A program made the position numbers and the translations under genes. The notes beneath the pieces were generated by a model. It saw only the letters and a program-made list of their open reading frames with translations. It was not told the origin of the DNA and did no database searches. From Candidatus Zixiibacteriota bacterium (GTDB lineage Bacteria > Zixibacteria > MSB-5A5 > GN15 > JAAZOE01), in contig JAGLON010000008.1 of the NCBI GenBank assembly GCA_023138975.1, positions 124,001-188,000 of the forward strand: 64,000 bases of DNA. Reading direction: 5' to 3'. Each line of letters opens with the position of its first letter. Position 1 is the first letter of the stretch. Of this stretch, positions 35,871 through 45,400 are shown in pieces.

Positions 35871-35921
35871 TCCACCAATAATCCACCATATCGTCGAAAA
35901 AGTGGTGGAAAATATGGTGGA
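35871..35921. promoter_or_regulatory. Cluster of four TCCACCA half-sites (2 direct, 2 inverted)
   Basis: TCCACCA at 35871 and 35882, TGGTGGA at 35903 and 35915. The cluster is centred about 205 bp upstream of the sigma-54 start, a plausible enhancer for the adjacent AAA+ regulator. It could instead act as the hairpin ending that regulator's message, as it starts 5 nt past its stop. Confidence 0.5.
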
Positions 35922-35925
35922 ACTC

Positions 35926-38900
35926 TTATTTCGCCGGCCATCGCCTTATTTTATGCTTCTTAATTCTACGGCGCAGTGTACTCGCTGAATATCCCATTGA
36001 TCTTGCCGTAGCATCAACATTAAAATTATTGTTTTTTAGTTCTTCTTCAATTCTAATTTTCTCAGTCATTTCTCCAACTTTCTGATGCAATTCCCGTACT
36101 TGGGGGTCCATTATATCTCGAGGAAGCATATTTGGTAAGATAGTCTCACCTGGATGGAGAATACAAAATCTCTCAGAAAAGTTCTTTAATTCCCTTACAT
36201 TTCCTGGCCAACGATAAGTAATTAACCATTCCATAGTAGGTATGGAGAATATGGGGGCTCGATTATTCACAGAAAATATCTTAATAAAATGTTCCAACAA
36301 CAATGGTATGTCGCCGGATCGTTTTCTAAGAGGGGGAATTTCAATGACAATTGTATTTATCCGGTAGTATAAATCTTCTCTGAATAACCCTTCTTTTATT
36401 AAATAACGGAGATTCTTATTTGTGGCGAAAATAAATCGAATATCCGTAGAAATCGTCCTATTACTCCCTACCATTTCAAAACTTTGATACTCAATAGCTC
36501 TTAATATTTTCATTTGCAACTTTAAGGGCATATCACCAATTTCATCTAAGAATAAAGTACCTCCATCAGCAGATTGAAATTTGCCTTCCCTCCTATCTAC
36601 ACCTGTGGCAACACCTTTAGCAATTCCAAACAATTCACTTACAATCAGATCACTTGCAATCGCCCCGCAATTAAGACTGACAAAGGGGCCATTAGAACGA
36701 ATACTACCATCATGAATTAGATGGCTAATAATTTCTTTGCCCGTACCGCTTTCGCCAAGTATAAGTACATTGGCATTTGTTTTGGCTATCTCAGTAATTT
36801 TAGTAAGCATATCTAACAGTGTTGAGTCCTGTGTAATGAATATTTGACTATATCCCATATGATTCAAGTCTTGCTGCAATTTGTCATTGGTAAGAATCTG
36901 AGTTCGATAGTCTTTACTAGTCAATAAAATCGATGAAATAAAATCAACCATTGAGATAATAAATACAAGATCCGCTTCTTCAAATAGCGCCGGTAAGGTA
37001 TGATGATCAAGGTATAATACACCTATTTTATCCTCCCCGTGTAATATGGGTACACATAAAACAGATGTAATATTATACAGGATTACGCTTTTGAATTTTT
37101 GTGTTCTTTTGTCAGTTTGGGCATTTGAGATTGACAATGTTTGTTTTTTTTCAACACTGGCCAGAGTAATACTTTTACTTAATGTCTCTATATCCCTTAG
37201 GCTTTCGTTATCGCAATTCAAATACGCTTTGACCTGCAATTTATCTGAACCCTTTGAATAAAGCAGAAATGCCCCTCGTTCAGCGCCTGTTTGATTGACT
37301 GCGAGTTTTATAAGGCTTTGCAAAACCTTCTCATAATCATTAATATTTTTTAGAATATCCGACGTATAGGTAAAGGCGGCAATTTGATGAGAATAAATTC
37401 CCCCTTGTGGTAAAACCTTGTCCAATTGGTCATCAATATAATAGATCAACTGCTTATTGCGCAAACCTTCCAAAAGGTTGCGAGCATAACGAAGATACTT
37501 ACGCGCACTGGATTCTTTTAATACCTCTGAATAATATTCTGCAATTTTAATAATTATGAGAATGCGAAGGAATCCATGTCCTTGATTTTTAAATAATGCC
37601 AATACATTCTTCCAAATTATGATATTTTCTTCTTGGTTAATATTTTTATCCCGCGTACAATCAAGAATATATAACACCGCCTTCAACAATGGTCCATCTG
37701 AGTTATGAAGTTGATTTATATATTCATTGGTCAGTGTTTGCTCGGTGGAAACTGTCACCAAATCAGAAACTAAAAGTAAATGAAATAAAGCAACACCTGT
37801 ATGATAAACACTGTTAATATTAAACAGTGCAATTGTTGCATTCTTCAGATTTTCTTGGTTTGATTTTTTCCTATTATACACATCATTTAAAATTTTAAGT
37901 AAATTAATTCTAGCCTGAGAATGTTTATCGCCGGCATTCCTAAAAATAGGTCTGGCCTTACGCAACCAATCCGAGCATTTATCAATATCACCAGTTTGGA
38001 GAGCAACATTGGCTAGCCTCATATAAACTTCGCCACGAATCATATTCATCTCAGGTTTTTCAGCGACTTGAAGCGCTGAATAGAATGAACCGGTTGCATT
38101 TTCAAAATCGTCACGACTATGTTGGAGTATGCCGGCCAACATATAATATATCGCCAACGATCGCCCGCTTTCATCGCACATCCCAAGATTTCTATAATGT
38201 TGTAACCAGTATTCGGCTTTATTAAATTCGTTTAGTTTTAAATAGGCAAGTACAAGAATCCTATATGCATCAAGTGCTTGCTCATTTTTATGTCCATCAG
38301 AATAGGATCTAACTGCTTTCTTTGCCATCTTTATAGCGTTTTTGTAATTCGCCAATCTATAATATAAATTCGCCAAAGCGCTATGGATTGGAATCCAATG
38401 AGTTGCCCCAGTGTGATTTCTGATTGCCTTTTGGCCAGATTGGAAGGAGCCTAATGCAAGTTGGTATTCACCTTGCCGTAAATTTAAAATCCCAATGGAA
38501 AAGTATACAGCTGCAATATTTTCTGGTAAATCTAGTTTAATTGCTTGCTTTAAAATAGATTGCAATAATTCATTTCCTTGATCATTTTTACTAGTCTCAA
38601 TATACAATAGCGCCTCAAGCCTTAATAATTCCAAAGTAAATTTATTGTGTTGTAGGCTTTGTGATTCAGCCTTTCCCAATTTAATTATTTCTTTCAAATC
38701 ATCAATGTTCCCCAACGTGATTGCGACTTTGCCAGATTCACATAAAAGGGGAAGCCTTGAGCAATTACATTTATGCGTTTGCTTAATAAGGTCAGCGAAA
38801 TGGGCTGAAGAGTCAGAAAGCCTATTTAGATTATTGGCTAAAGTACAAAGCTTACCTAGTACGGCAATTAATGCATGATTTTGTAATTTAGTTCGATTAT

Positions 38901-39015
38901 TTACTATCTGATTGTAAAGTCTTTTAGCCTTCAAATATGCGAATTGATATCTACCCCTAAGTTCATGCTGATAAATTACATTCAGTTCTTTAAATATAGA
39001 ATCAAATGAGTTCAT
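35926..39015 (-). CDS. TPR-GAF-AAA+-Fis regulator with an altered sigma-54 loop
   Basis: 1029 residues from the ATG at 39015; a TTG at 39063 is in frame but lies inside the kinase gene. Residues about 10-480 are TPR-like helical repeats (for example NYKNAIKMAKKAVRSYSDG). A GAF domain is at about 545-700, AAA+ at about 730-965 with GESGTGKE (754-761) and LFLDEIGDM, and a Fis-type HTH at the end (VDATARSMGYSASTLRRRI). The loop that should read GAFTGA is GVATGV (801-806), losing the Phe that contacts sigma-54. It overlaps the kinase gene by 14 nt, so the two are made together. Confidence 0.88.
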   Translation of the reverse strand: MNSFDSIFKELNVIYQHELRGRYQFAYLKAKRLYNQIVNNRTKLQNHALIAVLGKLCTLANNLNRLSDSSAHFADLIKQTHKCNCSRLPLLCESGKVAITLGNIDDLKEIIKLGKAESQSLQHNKFTLELLRLEALLYIETSKNDQGNELLQSILKQAIKLDLPENIAAVYFSIGILNLRQGEYQLALGSFQSGQKAIRNHTGATHWIPIHSALANLYYRLANYKNAIKMAKKAVRSYSDGHKNEQALDAYRILVLAYLKLNEFNKAEYWLQHYRNLGMCDESGRSLAIYYMLAGILQHSRDDFENATGSFYSALQVAEKPEMNMIRGEVYMRLANVALQTGDIDKCSDWLRKARPIFRNAGDKHSQARINLLKILNDVYNRKKSNQENLKNATIALFNINSVYHTGVALFHLLLVSDLVTVSTEQTLTNEYINQLHNSDGPLLKAVLYILDCTRDKNINQEENIIIWKNVLALFKNQGHGFLRILIIIKIAEYYSEVLKESSARKYLRYARNLLEGLRNKQLIYYIDDQLDKVLPQGGIYSHQIAAFTYTSDILKNINDYEKVLQSLIKLAVNQTGAERGAFLLYSKGSDKLQVKAYLNCDNESLRDIETLSKSITLASVEKKQTLSISNAQTDKRTQKFKSVILYNITSVLCVPILHGEDKIGVLYLDHHTLPALFEEADLVFIISMVDFISSILLTSKDYRTQILTNDKLQQDLNHMGYSQIFITQDSTLLDMLTKITEIAKTNANVLILGESGTGKEIISHLIHDGSIRSNGPFVSLNCGAIASDLIVSELFGIAKGVATGVDRREGKFQSADGGTLFLDEIGDMPLKLQMKILRAIEYQSFEMVGSNRTISTDIRFIFATNKNLRYLIKEGLFREDLYYRINTIVIEIPPLRKRSGDIPLLLEHFIKIFSVNNRAPIFSIPTMEWLITYRWPGNVRELKNFSERFCILHPGETILPNMLPRDIMDPQVRELHQKVGEMTEKIRIEEELKNNNFNVDATARSMGYSASTLRRRIKKHKIRRWPAK

Positions 39016-40132
39016 GGTCTTTATCGCGGTCTCCGTAAAGATTTCTTTTGCTGGATTCTTCAAGCTTCAAATAAATCTTCAAAAGATTATCATCATCGAT
39101 ATTTAGGTGCCAATAATCCGCTGTAAGTTTTAGATCAGAATTCAAAATTAATAATTTTATTATCCGGAGTGCGCCAACGCGACTTTGTTCATATGTCTCG
39201 GATAAAAGGTCAACAAAATCTTGATGAAGATATATTATTTTACACTGAGTTCTAAGAAATCCAGCCATTTTTTTCGAATTGTTTAAGTTGTTTCTATCAG
39301 AGTTCCAATATTTGGATAAAATTACCATAGCAAAAAGGCGCTTTAGGATATCTGAATAATCGGTCTTATCAACTATTCCATTGACTAGAAGGGCTTTAGT
39401 GAGATAATGAGGGCGCCTATAAATGCTCTGTTGTATTAATTCGAGCACCAAATTGTTAATCCCCTTCAGGAGAGTCGCCTTGGATTTATGATTATACGCT
39501 TCTCTTTGCTCGATTTGTTCAATCGCAAATTTCAACGAAATTCCAAGTGAATAATTATCTGATTCCGCAACTGCTCTATAATTGCCTAATATCTCGGGAG
39601 CGATATGTGCGGGTGTCCCCATTATTTTTGCTTTCGAAGGGGAATTGACAGAGCATAAAAAATCAAGATCCGTAAGAATAACTACTGGTTGTTTTGTTGT
39701 GGTATTAACAAGAAAGTTTGATAACTTAATGTCGCGATGTACCAAACCCATAAGATGGATATAATCTATAATTAAACTCATTTGAGTAATAGTAGGAATT
39801 GGAAAATCAAGCAGTATTTCGGGAGTTAATTCTGTCCAAATGGTAGTGTCTATATATGGATATTCAATGAATAGACGGCCGTCTTTGAAATAAATGGAGT
39901 TTGCGCGAAGAATACCGGTGGAATACAAACTAGCTTGCCCATCAAAAGATTCTTTTAGTATTTTTGCAGTCACTTCCGATGAATCAGGAACTGGCGTTTT
40001 GATAAACCTCAGATTCCCTGTCTCTTCACAACTACCTAACCATGCTTCCGTCAAGTCGCCTACAAATATATTGCGTTCAAGGATAATTTTTCCTATACGC
40101 TCGCCGGGTTTCAAACGTGCACTCTTATTCAT
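39002..40132 (-). CDS. Hanks-type Ser/Thr protein kinase
   Basis: 376 residues, cytosolic. Kinase landmarks: Lys45 in RFIKTP, catalytic HRDIKLSN (132-139), metal-binding TDLDF (155-158; replaces DFG), and APE (178-180) in GTPAHIAPE. The Gly-rich loop is poorly preserved. Residues ~270-376 are helical and unassigned. No membrane helix or PASTA repeats. Coupling by overlap to the TPR-AAA+ gene suggests that the kinase phosphorylates or titrates that regulator. No RBS is obvious (TTGACAAA before ATG). Confidence 0.85.
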   Translation of the reverse strand: MNKSARLKPGERIGKIILERNIFVGDLTEAWLGSCEETGNLRFIKTPVPDSSEVTAKILKESFDGQASLYSTGILRANSIYFKDGRLFIEYPYIDTTIWTELTPEILLDFPIPTITQMSLIIDYIHLMGLVHRDIKLSNFLVNTTTKQPVVILTDLDFLCSVNSPSKAKIMGTPAHIAPEILGNYRAVAESDNYSLGISLKFAIEQIEQREAYNHKSKATLLKGINNLVLELIQQSIYRRPHYLTKALLVNGIVDKTDYSDILKRLFAMVILSKYWNSDRNNLNNSKKMAGFLRTQCKIIYLHQDFVDLLSETYEQSRVGALRIIKLLILNSDLKLTADYWHLNIDDDNLLKIYLKLEESSKRNLYGDRDKDHELI

Positions 40133-40532
40133 TTTGTCAATATGTTTAGATATCCCGCCTAAAAACGATTAATCATAAAATCACCATTCATAATTAAATA
40201 AACATATAACAAGTAATCATAGCAAGCGATTAATTAGAATAATAACCGACCTCCAAATTAATAATAAACCGGAAAATTTACAAGATATTCATAACATTTA
40301 TTTTGGGGAATTTGTCTAATCGTATGCTGAATAGCGCACTATATTAAAATCAGTATAACTCGCGCAGAACTTTATATTGGAATTCTAGATTCGCATTCCT
40401 AAGTTTCTTCATCGCCATCATCATGAATGTCAAGTACTTGCTACTATATGATTTGACGAATACGATATAACAATTAATTGTTGTCTGTCAAATCCCAATG
40501 TTCTCAATACTCGTTGTAGATATATCAGACCA
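40133..40532. other. Intergenic AT-rich region, no gene
   Basis: About 400 bases between the kinase start and the IS remnant. I see no open frame with a ribosome site and no clear promoter for the kinase beyond scattered TA-rich boxes. Confidence 0.5.
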
Positions 40533-41174
40533 TGTGAGACATATTGTGTTATTTTGTAAGTCACAATATGGAGGTAAGTATGTCGAGTATTCCAGTACGA
40601 ACAGTTCAAGTGAAGAAATTGGTGTTAGATTTAGCTGAAGCGTTGGGCAACACTGCCAAGATATGCCGAGAGTATAAGGTTCCCAGGTCGACTTTTTATC
40701 GTTGGAAAAAGGCGTATGATAATCATGGAGAAGAGGGGTTAATACGGAAGAAACCAATTGCAAAGAGTCATCCGAGACAGTTGTCTCCCGAGATAGTTGA
40801 AAAGATCCTTCACTTAAGAAAGGTTTACCATTTTGACCCTGAACGGATTACATGGTATCTGGAGCGATATCACGCTGTCAAGACCTCCAGGTCGAGCGTG
40901 TACCGGACTCTCATCCGCCATGTTTACATCAAACCTCACTCACCGCAGCTCAACGGAAAAGTCGAAAGATTCCACCGTTCTGACAAAGAGGAGTTTTATC
41001 AGCTGCTGACCTACACCGACGATGTGGATCTAAACAAAAAACTGGCGGAATGGGAAAAATTCTATAATTTCGAGAGGCCGCATGGTGCCTTTAATGGAAA
41101 AACTCCTTACGAAGCGCTAAGAAATATGCTATAATGAAATTGAAAATTGTCTGGTGGGGTACGATATATCACAC
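40533..41174 (+). mobile_element. Decayed IS481-like element
   Basis: Ends are weak inverted repeats: TGTGAGACATATTG at the left and, read inward, TGTGATATATCG at the right. Size is about 640 bp against ~1 kb for an intact member. It contains only a deleted transposase gene. Confidence 0.5.
40580..41134 (+). pseudogene. IS481-like transposase with internal deletion
   Basis: 184 residues from the ATG at 40580 (GGAGG 6 nt upstream). The N-terminal HTH is intact (AKICREYKVPRSTFYRWKKAY). The frame then jumps in one step from SSVYRTLIRH to the last part of the DDE domain (SPQLNGKVERFHRSDKEEFY, then FYNFERPHGAFNGKTPYEAL). The catalytic core with the first two Asp residues is missing, so it cannot transpose. 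The deletion kept the reading frame, so a small DNA-binding protein could still be produced. Confidence 0.8.
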
Positions 41175-41521
41175 TACTCCAAATTTTATGCATACCCATT
41201 CAGAGTCTATCGAAATTAAATGCCTCTCAGGCCCCAGCCAATAAACTGTGTCGTTTCAGCCAAAAGTGGACACAGATGAGTTGCAATTAGGATACGGTTG
41301 GTTTACAAATAAGAGATAGTTTTGTAGCTTTGGCATATCAGAAAGGAGAATTGGATTAGTAGCAAGGTTAAATAGAGCTAAAATTTAACTAATGTGAAAT
41401 TGAGTTAGGCAGAATTCATTTATTTATAGGGTAAATGTCAAATATAGGTATAAGATTAAATTTACGGAGAGCTTATTTTTCGTATTCTATTGTTGTACAT
41501 AGCGTTACTGTGTTAGAATAT
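41175..41521. other. Intergenic debris left of repeat copy B
   Basis: No gene. A stretch near 41250-41275 (AGCCAAAAGTGGACACAG) looks like the end of another insertion sequence, but no transposase is attached. Confidence 0.35.
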
Positions 41522-41690
41522 CTAAAGCGGAGAGGCAGGGATTCTCATTCGGTGGTTTTTGCTAAGTTTATAAAATGCCCTCATTTAGGTGCATTTCGTT
41601 GCTGTGACTTGTGTTAAGTAAAGTAAAGTTGGTTCAAGTTGCGTTAAGTTCCGTTGAGTTGTGCGAAGTAGATTGTTAGAACGCTGTTAG
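41522..41690. repeat. Long intergenic repeat, copy B, with 10-bp-period array
   Basis: Same orientation and layout as copy A at 34381: CTAAAGCGGAGAGGC head, AT-rich middle, then six 10-mers at 41612-41671 (for example GTTCAAGTTG, CGTTAAGTTC, CGTTGAGTTG), and the shared GATTGTTAGAA tail. The copies differ at roughly a quarter of positions, mostly in the middle. Confidence 0.65.
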
Positions 41691-42089
41691 AATAAAGGCT
41701 TTGAGAACCTTGGATGTAGCCAAGATACTATCATTTTTCAGTTATTTCAATCATCTTCTCCGAGCCGTGGTGACCTTTCGCTACCTGAGTTCGAATCTCG
41801 TCAAGCTGTTTTAACATCACTATAGAAAGAACTTTTCAGTTCGAGTGCCGCTTGGAATAATTCCTACAACTGGCGTTACGTTCAGATCCTCCACATCGTT
41901 GGGTCTAGAAAGTTGACAATTATAATACAATCTGGATTCCTCATCTTACTACGGTTCGGAAGTCGAATATTATTTTTTGCCAACATTCACTCATACCACA
42001 ATTCCCCATTTGCATATTTCCGCGGCTTCCAACAAATCGCTTCCCTTCATACAACTAAAGGACTGTGGCACCCGGTTTTACTTCATTTG
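41691..42089. other. Intergenic region with a possible gene remnant
   Basis: On the minus strand 41731-41838 is open and ends VAKGHHGSEKMIEITEK-stop. It has no start signal and no recognised family, and may be the tail of a destroyed gene. Nothing else is visible. Confidence 0.3.
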
Positions 42090-42407
42090 TTACTTGCGTG
42101 AACGGTCTCTACAGTAAACTACTATCACTCGCTGAGTCGTAGAATCGAATCTACATCGATTTGAGGTTGATGCTCTACTGCTCGTTGGATAATTCCAGTA
42201 TTCTTCAGTGATAGTATCTCTTCTTACATAATGTATTGTCTCCGGCTCTCCTAAAAGTTCAAGAACTTGTTCATGAGTCATGCCTATCTCAACTTGATCA
42301 CAATGCTCATAATATCTGTCGAATTTATGGTTTGTTTTTACAGGCAACACGGCATAAATGATAATGCAGATGGTCACGACTACTGCAATTACAATATATT
42401 TTTTCAT
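42090..42407 (-). CDS. Small membrane-anchored protein with BamE/SmpA-like fold
   Basis: 105 residues: an N-terminal hydrophobic helix (4-22) without lipobox Cys, then QVEIGMTHEQVLELLGEPETIHY, the pattern of the BamE/SmpA/OmlA fold (GMT..EV...LGxP). The Arg/Ser-rich tail is unusual. Its ATG overlaps the stop of the RHS gene (ATGA), so it is translated right after that protein. This position is typical for an immunity or helper protein of a polymorphic toxin, but that role is inference. Confidence 0.65.
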   Translation of the reverse strand: MKKYIVIAVVVTICIIIYAVLPVKTNHKFDRYYEHCDQVEIGMTHEQVLELLGEPETIHYVRRDTITEEYWNYPTSSRASTSNRCRFDSTTQRVIVVYCRDRSRK

Positions 42408-45400
42408 TTCCTGCGTATTCCTTTCTTGTTCAATCCTGCACGGTTTTCGAAATACTTTTTAAGCGATTGATGTAAATCTGGCTCAAACATATAATACTGT
42501 GCATACCATATAACGCCAAGATTATTCGAGAAGAAATCCTGCGCATCAAAATAACTTGTCCTATCAACGACCGTTCCTTTATCCGAATAAATAAGATCCC
42601 CTAAAGGTCCCTGCAAAATTTCAGCAAATAAGCCAGCGAACTCACCTTGTGGCCCAACAACAAGAAAATGCCTCATATCAATAACCTGGTTTGGGTTAGC
42701 AGGGTCTATTACATACCGGAAATCGCCATGGGGACCTTCGGCATTATAAACAGTACGCGGATTATTCAATTCATCAGCTTCATGTATTATTTCCTCCAAG
42801 GTTCTTCCCTCAACATGTTCCAGAAAATCACAATAGTTAATAGTATCATTCATATGTCGCGCTCTCTCAATCGGATCATCCCATATAAGCTCGAATAGCA
42901 TTCCATTCTTATCGAATGCGTTTGTCGGATTATTACCCACATACGCATATAAATTCATCCCGCCTGCCAAACCAATTGGATCAGGTTGCAAGTATCTCCC
43001 AGTAGTCGGATCATAATACCGGTGCCAATTATAGTATAAATCGGTCTCTTCGTCATGCCATTGGCCGGGCATACGAATATAGTTCTTGGCGGAAGCCCAT
43101 TCATACGCCAATTCCCCAAATGGATAGTATCTGGCTTTCCAGCGAATGGACCCATACTCATTCGTCAAAACCAATGGTGTTCCTAGATGATCAGTGTGGT
43201 AGTAAAAGACATCAACGTCAGTTGGCAACGGAGTTAGATCAATAGGCCCAATATCGTCAATAATTAAAAATGCATTCGCTGACTCAATACCTGAATCGTA
43301 GTGTTTTTCCAGTCGAGCAACAATTCTTCCATTTAAATAAATGAAGTCACGATCCCACTTAATAGTTCCTGTACGAAATTCACTCATAATTTTACCTGCT
43401 GGATCATAAAAGATATATCGTCCTGAACTTCCAGTAACAACTTTAATTCGCCGGCCACGACCATCATAGTAGTATTGTGCAGTTGAGCCATCATCAACTG
43501 ATACTAATTGTCCATTATCATTATACTGAAAGGTAGTAGAATCAGTTCCGGCTCTAATTGTTATCACATTGCCTAAATCATCATAACTCCAATATGTAGT
43601 ATCTGTATCAATTATTTGTGTCAGCCTATTATCTGAGTACTCATAAATAATTGTCTGCTGTGCAGTTCCAGTATCCACTACAAGAGTATCTCGGTTTCCG
43701 TTCTTTGTATATAAATACTCGCGAAGACTATCTGGGAACATTGAACTAGCTGCAGTTCTGACTTGATTTAGACTATCATAACTTATTGCGATATTGTTAC
43801 TTGAATCCAGCATGTCTTCAATATAGGTAATATTGCCAACGCTGTCAAACTCGTAGCTTCTTCCCATAATATTAAACGTATCGGTAGAGATTTCATCAAT
43901 AAAATAGCGCAAATTGTGAGATTGGGATACTTTAATACCATTTCCAAGAGTCCATTCTGTCATATCACCAAAGGGATCATACTTGATATTGTAGACTAAA
44001 GTATCAAATTCATAATGACCGACTGATTTCGTCCAAGCGACTGTGGTAACACGATCAAGGTTATCGTAATTGTAGACACATTTATATCCGGAAGGAAAGT
44101 TAATTGCTGTTAGATTGCTATTGGCATCATACTGATACAGAGTGTTCCGGCTTAAAGTGTCACCGGCGGTAATACGGTATTCTATAAACAATCTACCGTA
44201 ACGATCAAACTGATAGGTTGTTGTGCAGGCAGGGGTAGTTTCCTTGTAGAGCCGACCGAGACCATAAGAGTATTGTGTCCCATCATACTCATAGCTTATA
44301 TTTTGACTGTCCGGAAATGCAATTCTGGTTAATCGATTAACCTCATCGTAAGTAAAATCGATTGAATCGCTTGCAGCGTTTTTTATCGCAACCAAATTTC
44401 CACCCGGATCATAAATGTATCGAGTAGCTCCTTTTGCCCCACTACTATCGTATTCAAGCAAGCCGTTGTCGGTATAAGAGTAAATATATTCATTGCTATC
44501 CGGATCAATAACCTTGCTCAGGTTGCTATTATTGTCATACTCTAGGGCTGTATTGTACAGGACATTGCCATTATACTGCCATATTGTATCCAATCTGTTT
44601 AAGTTGTCATACTTGTAACTTATTGAATTTGCATTGGCGTCTACAACAAGTGTACGGTTTCCCATTTCATCATATTCAAACTCGTAAAAGGTGCTGTCAT
44701 CAAATACAATCTTTTCCAATTGTCCTCGCGGAGTATATAGATATCTTCCATACTTGAACATAGTATCAAGAGAATCATAATAGACCTCAAGGCTACACCG
44801 GGAATATAGGTCATACTCATAGTGAACTCTTCCGCCGAACTGATTCTCTATATCTTCTAACAGGCCATTGTCATAATATGAGTATTCTAAATAGTTTCCT
44901 TTAGGATACGTCACTTTTGTAATGTCACCGGCATAATTTCTTTCAAATGAAGTAGAAAGGCTGCAATACTCACCTGCTCTGATAGTGACTTCATTCAATC
45001 GACCATAGTCGTCATATTCAAAACGGGTTGTATCACAATTTAGTGATACTTTCCAAGTTAAATTGCCCCGATAGTCTAATTCACCATATTCCGTAGTTGT
45101 GCCATTTGCATGGTTTATATATTGCAAATCTCCGTTAGAATGGTAATGATACCCGGTAGTGTCGTAAACATCCGTGTTTGGCCGTGGGCGATCAATCTTC
45201 TCCAGTCTTCCATAGCTATCATAATCAAAATCAACTGTATGCTCATATGTTCGACTTGAATCTATTGAGCCACTTATCTCTAAAGAAAGAACATCGCCAT
45301 TACCATTACGTTCATAAGTCGTAACAGCGTCGGTAATGCTATGCAAACTCGGGATAGTAGAAGTTAAAAGGTTATTATAAGTTCCACCAAATGTGTTTGT

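Noticed and set aside
41435..41617. 60-codon plus-strand frame ending in RCCDLC
   Set aside because: It is a translation of repeat copy B; the equivalent frame in copy A is not preserved.
41785..41825. T-loop-like GAGTTCGAATCTC suggesting a tRNA
   Set aside because: No matching acceptor, D or anticodon stems can be drawn around it, and the same bases read as the end of a minus-strand gene remnant.
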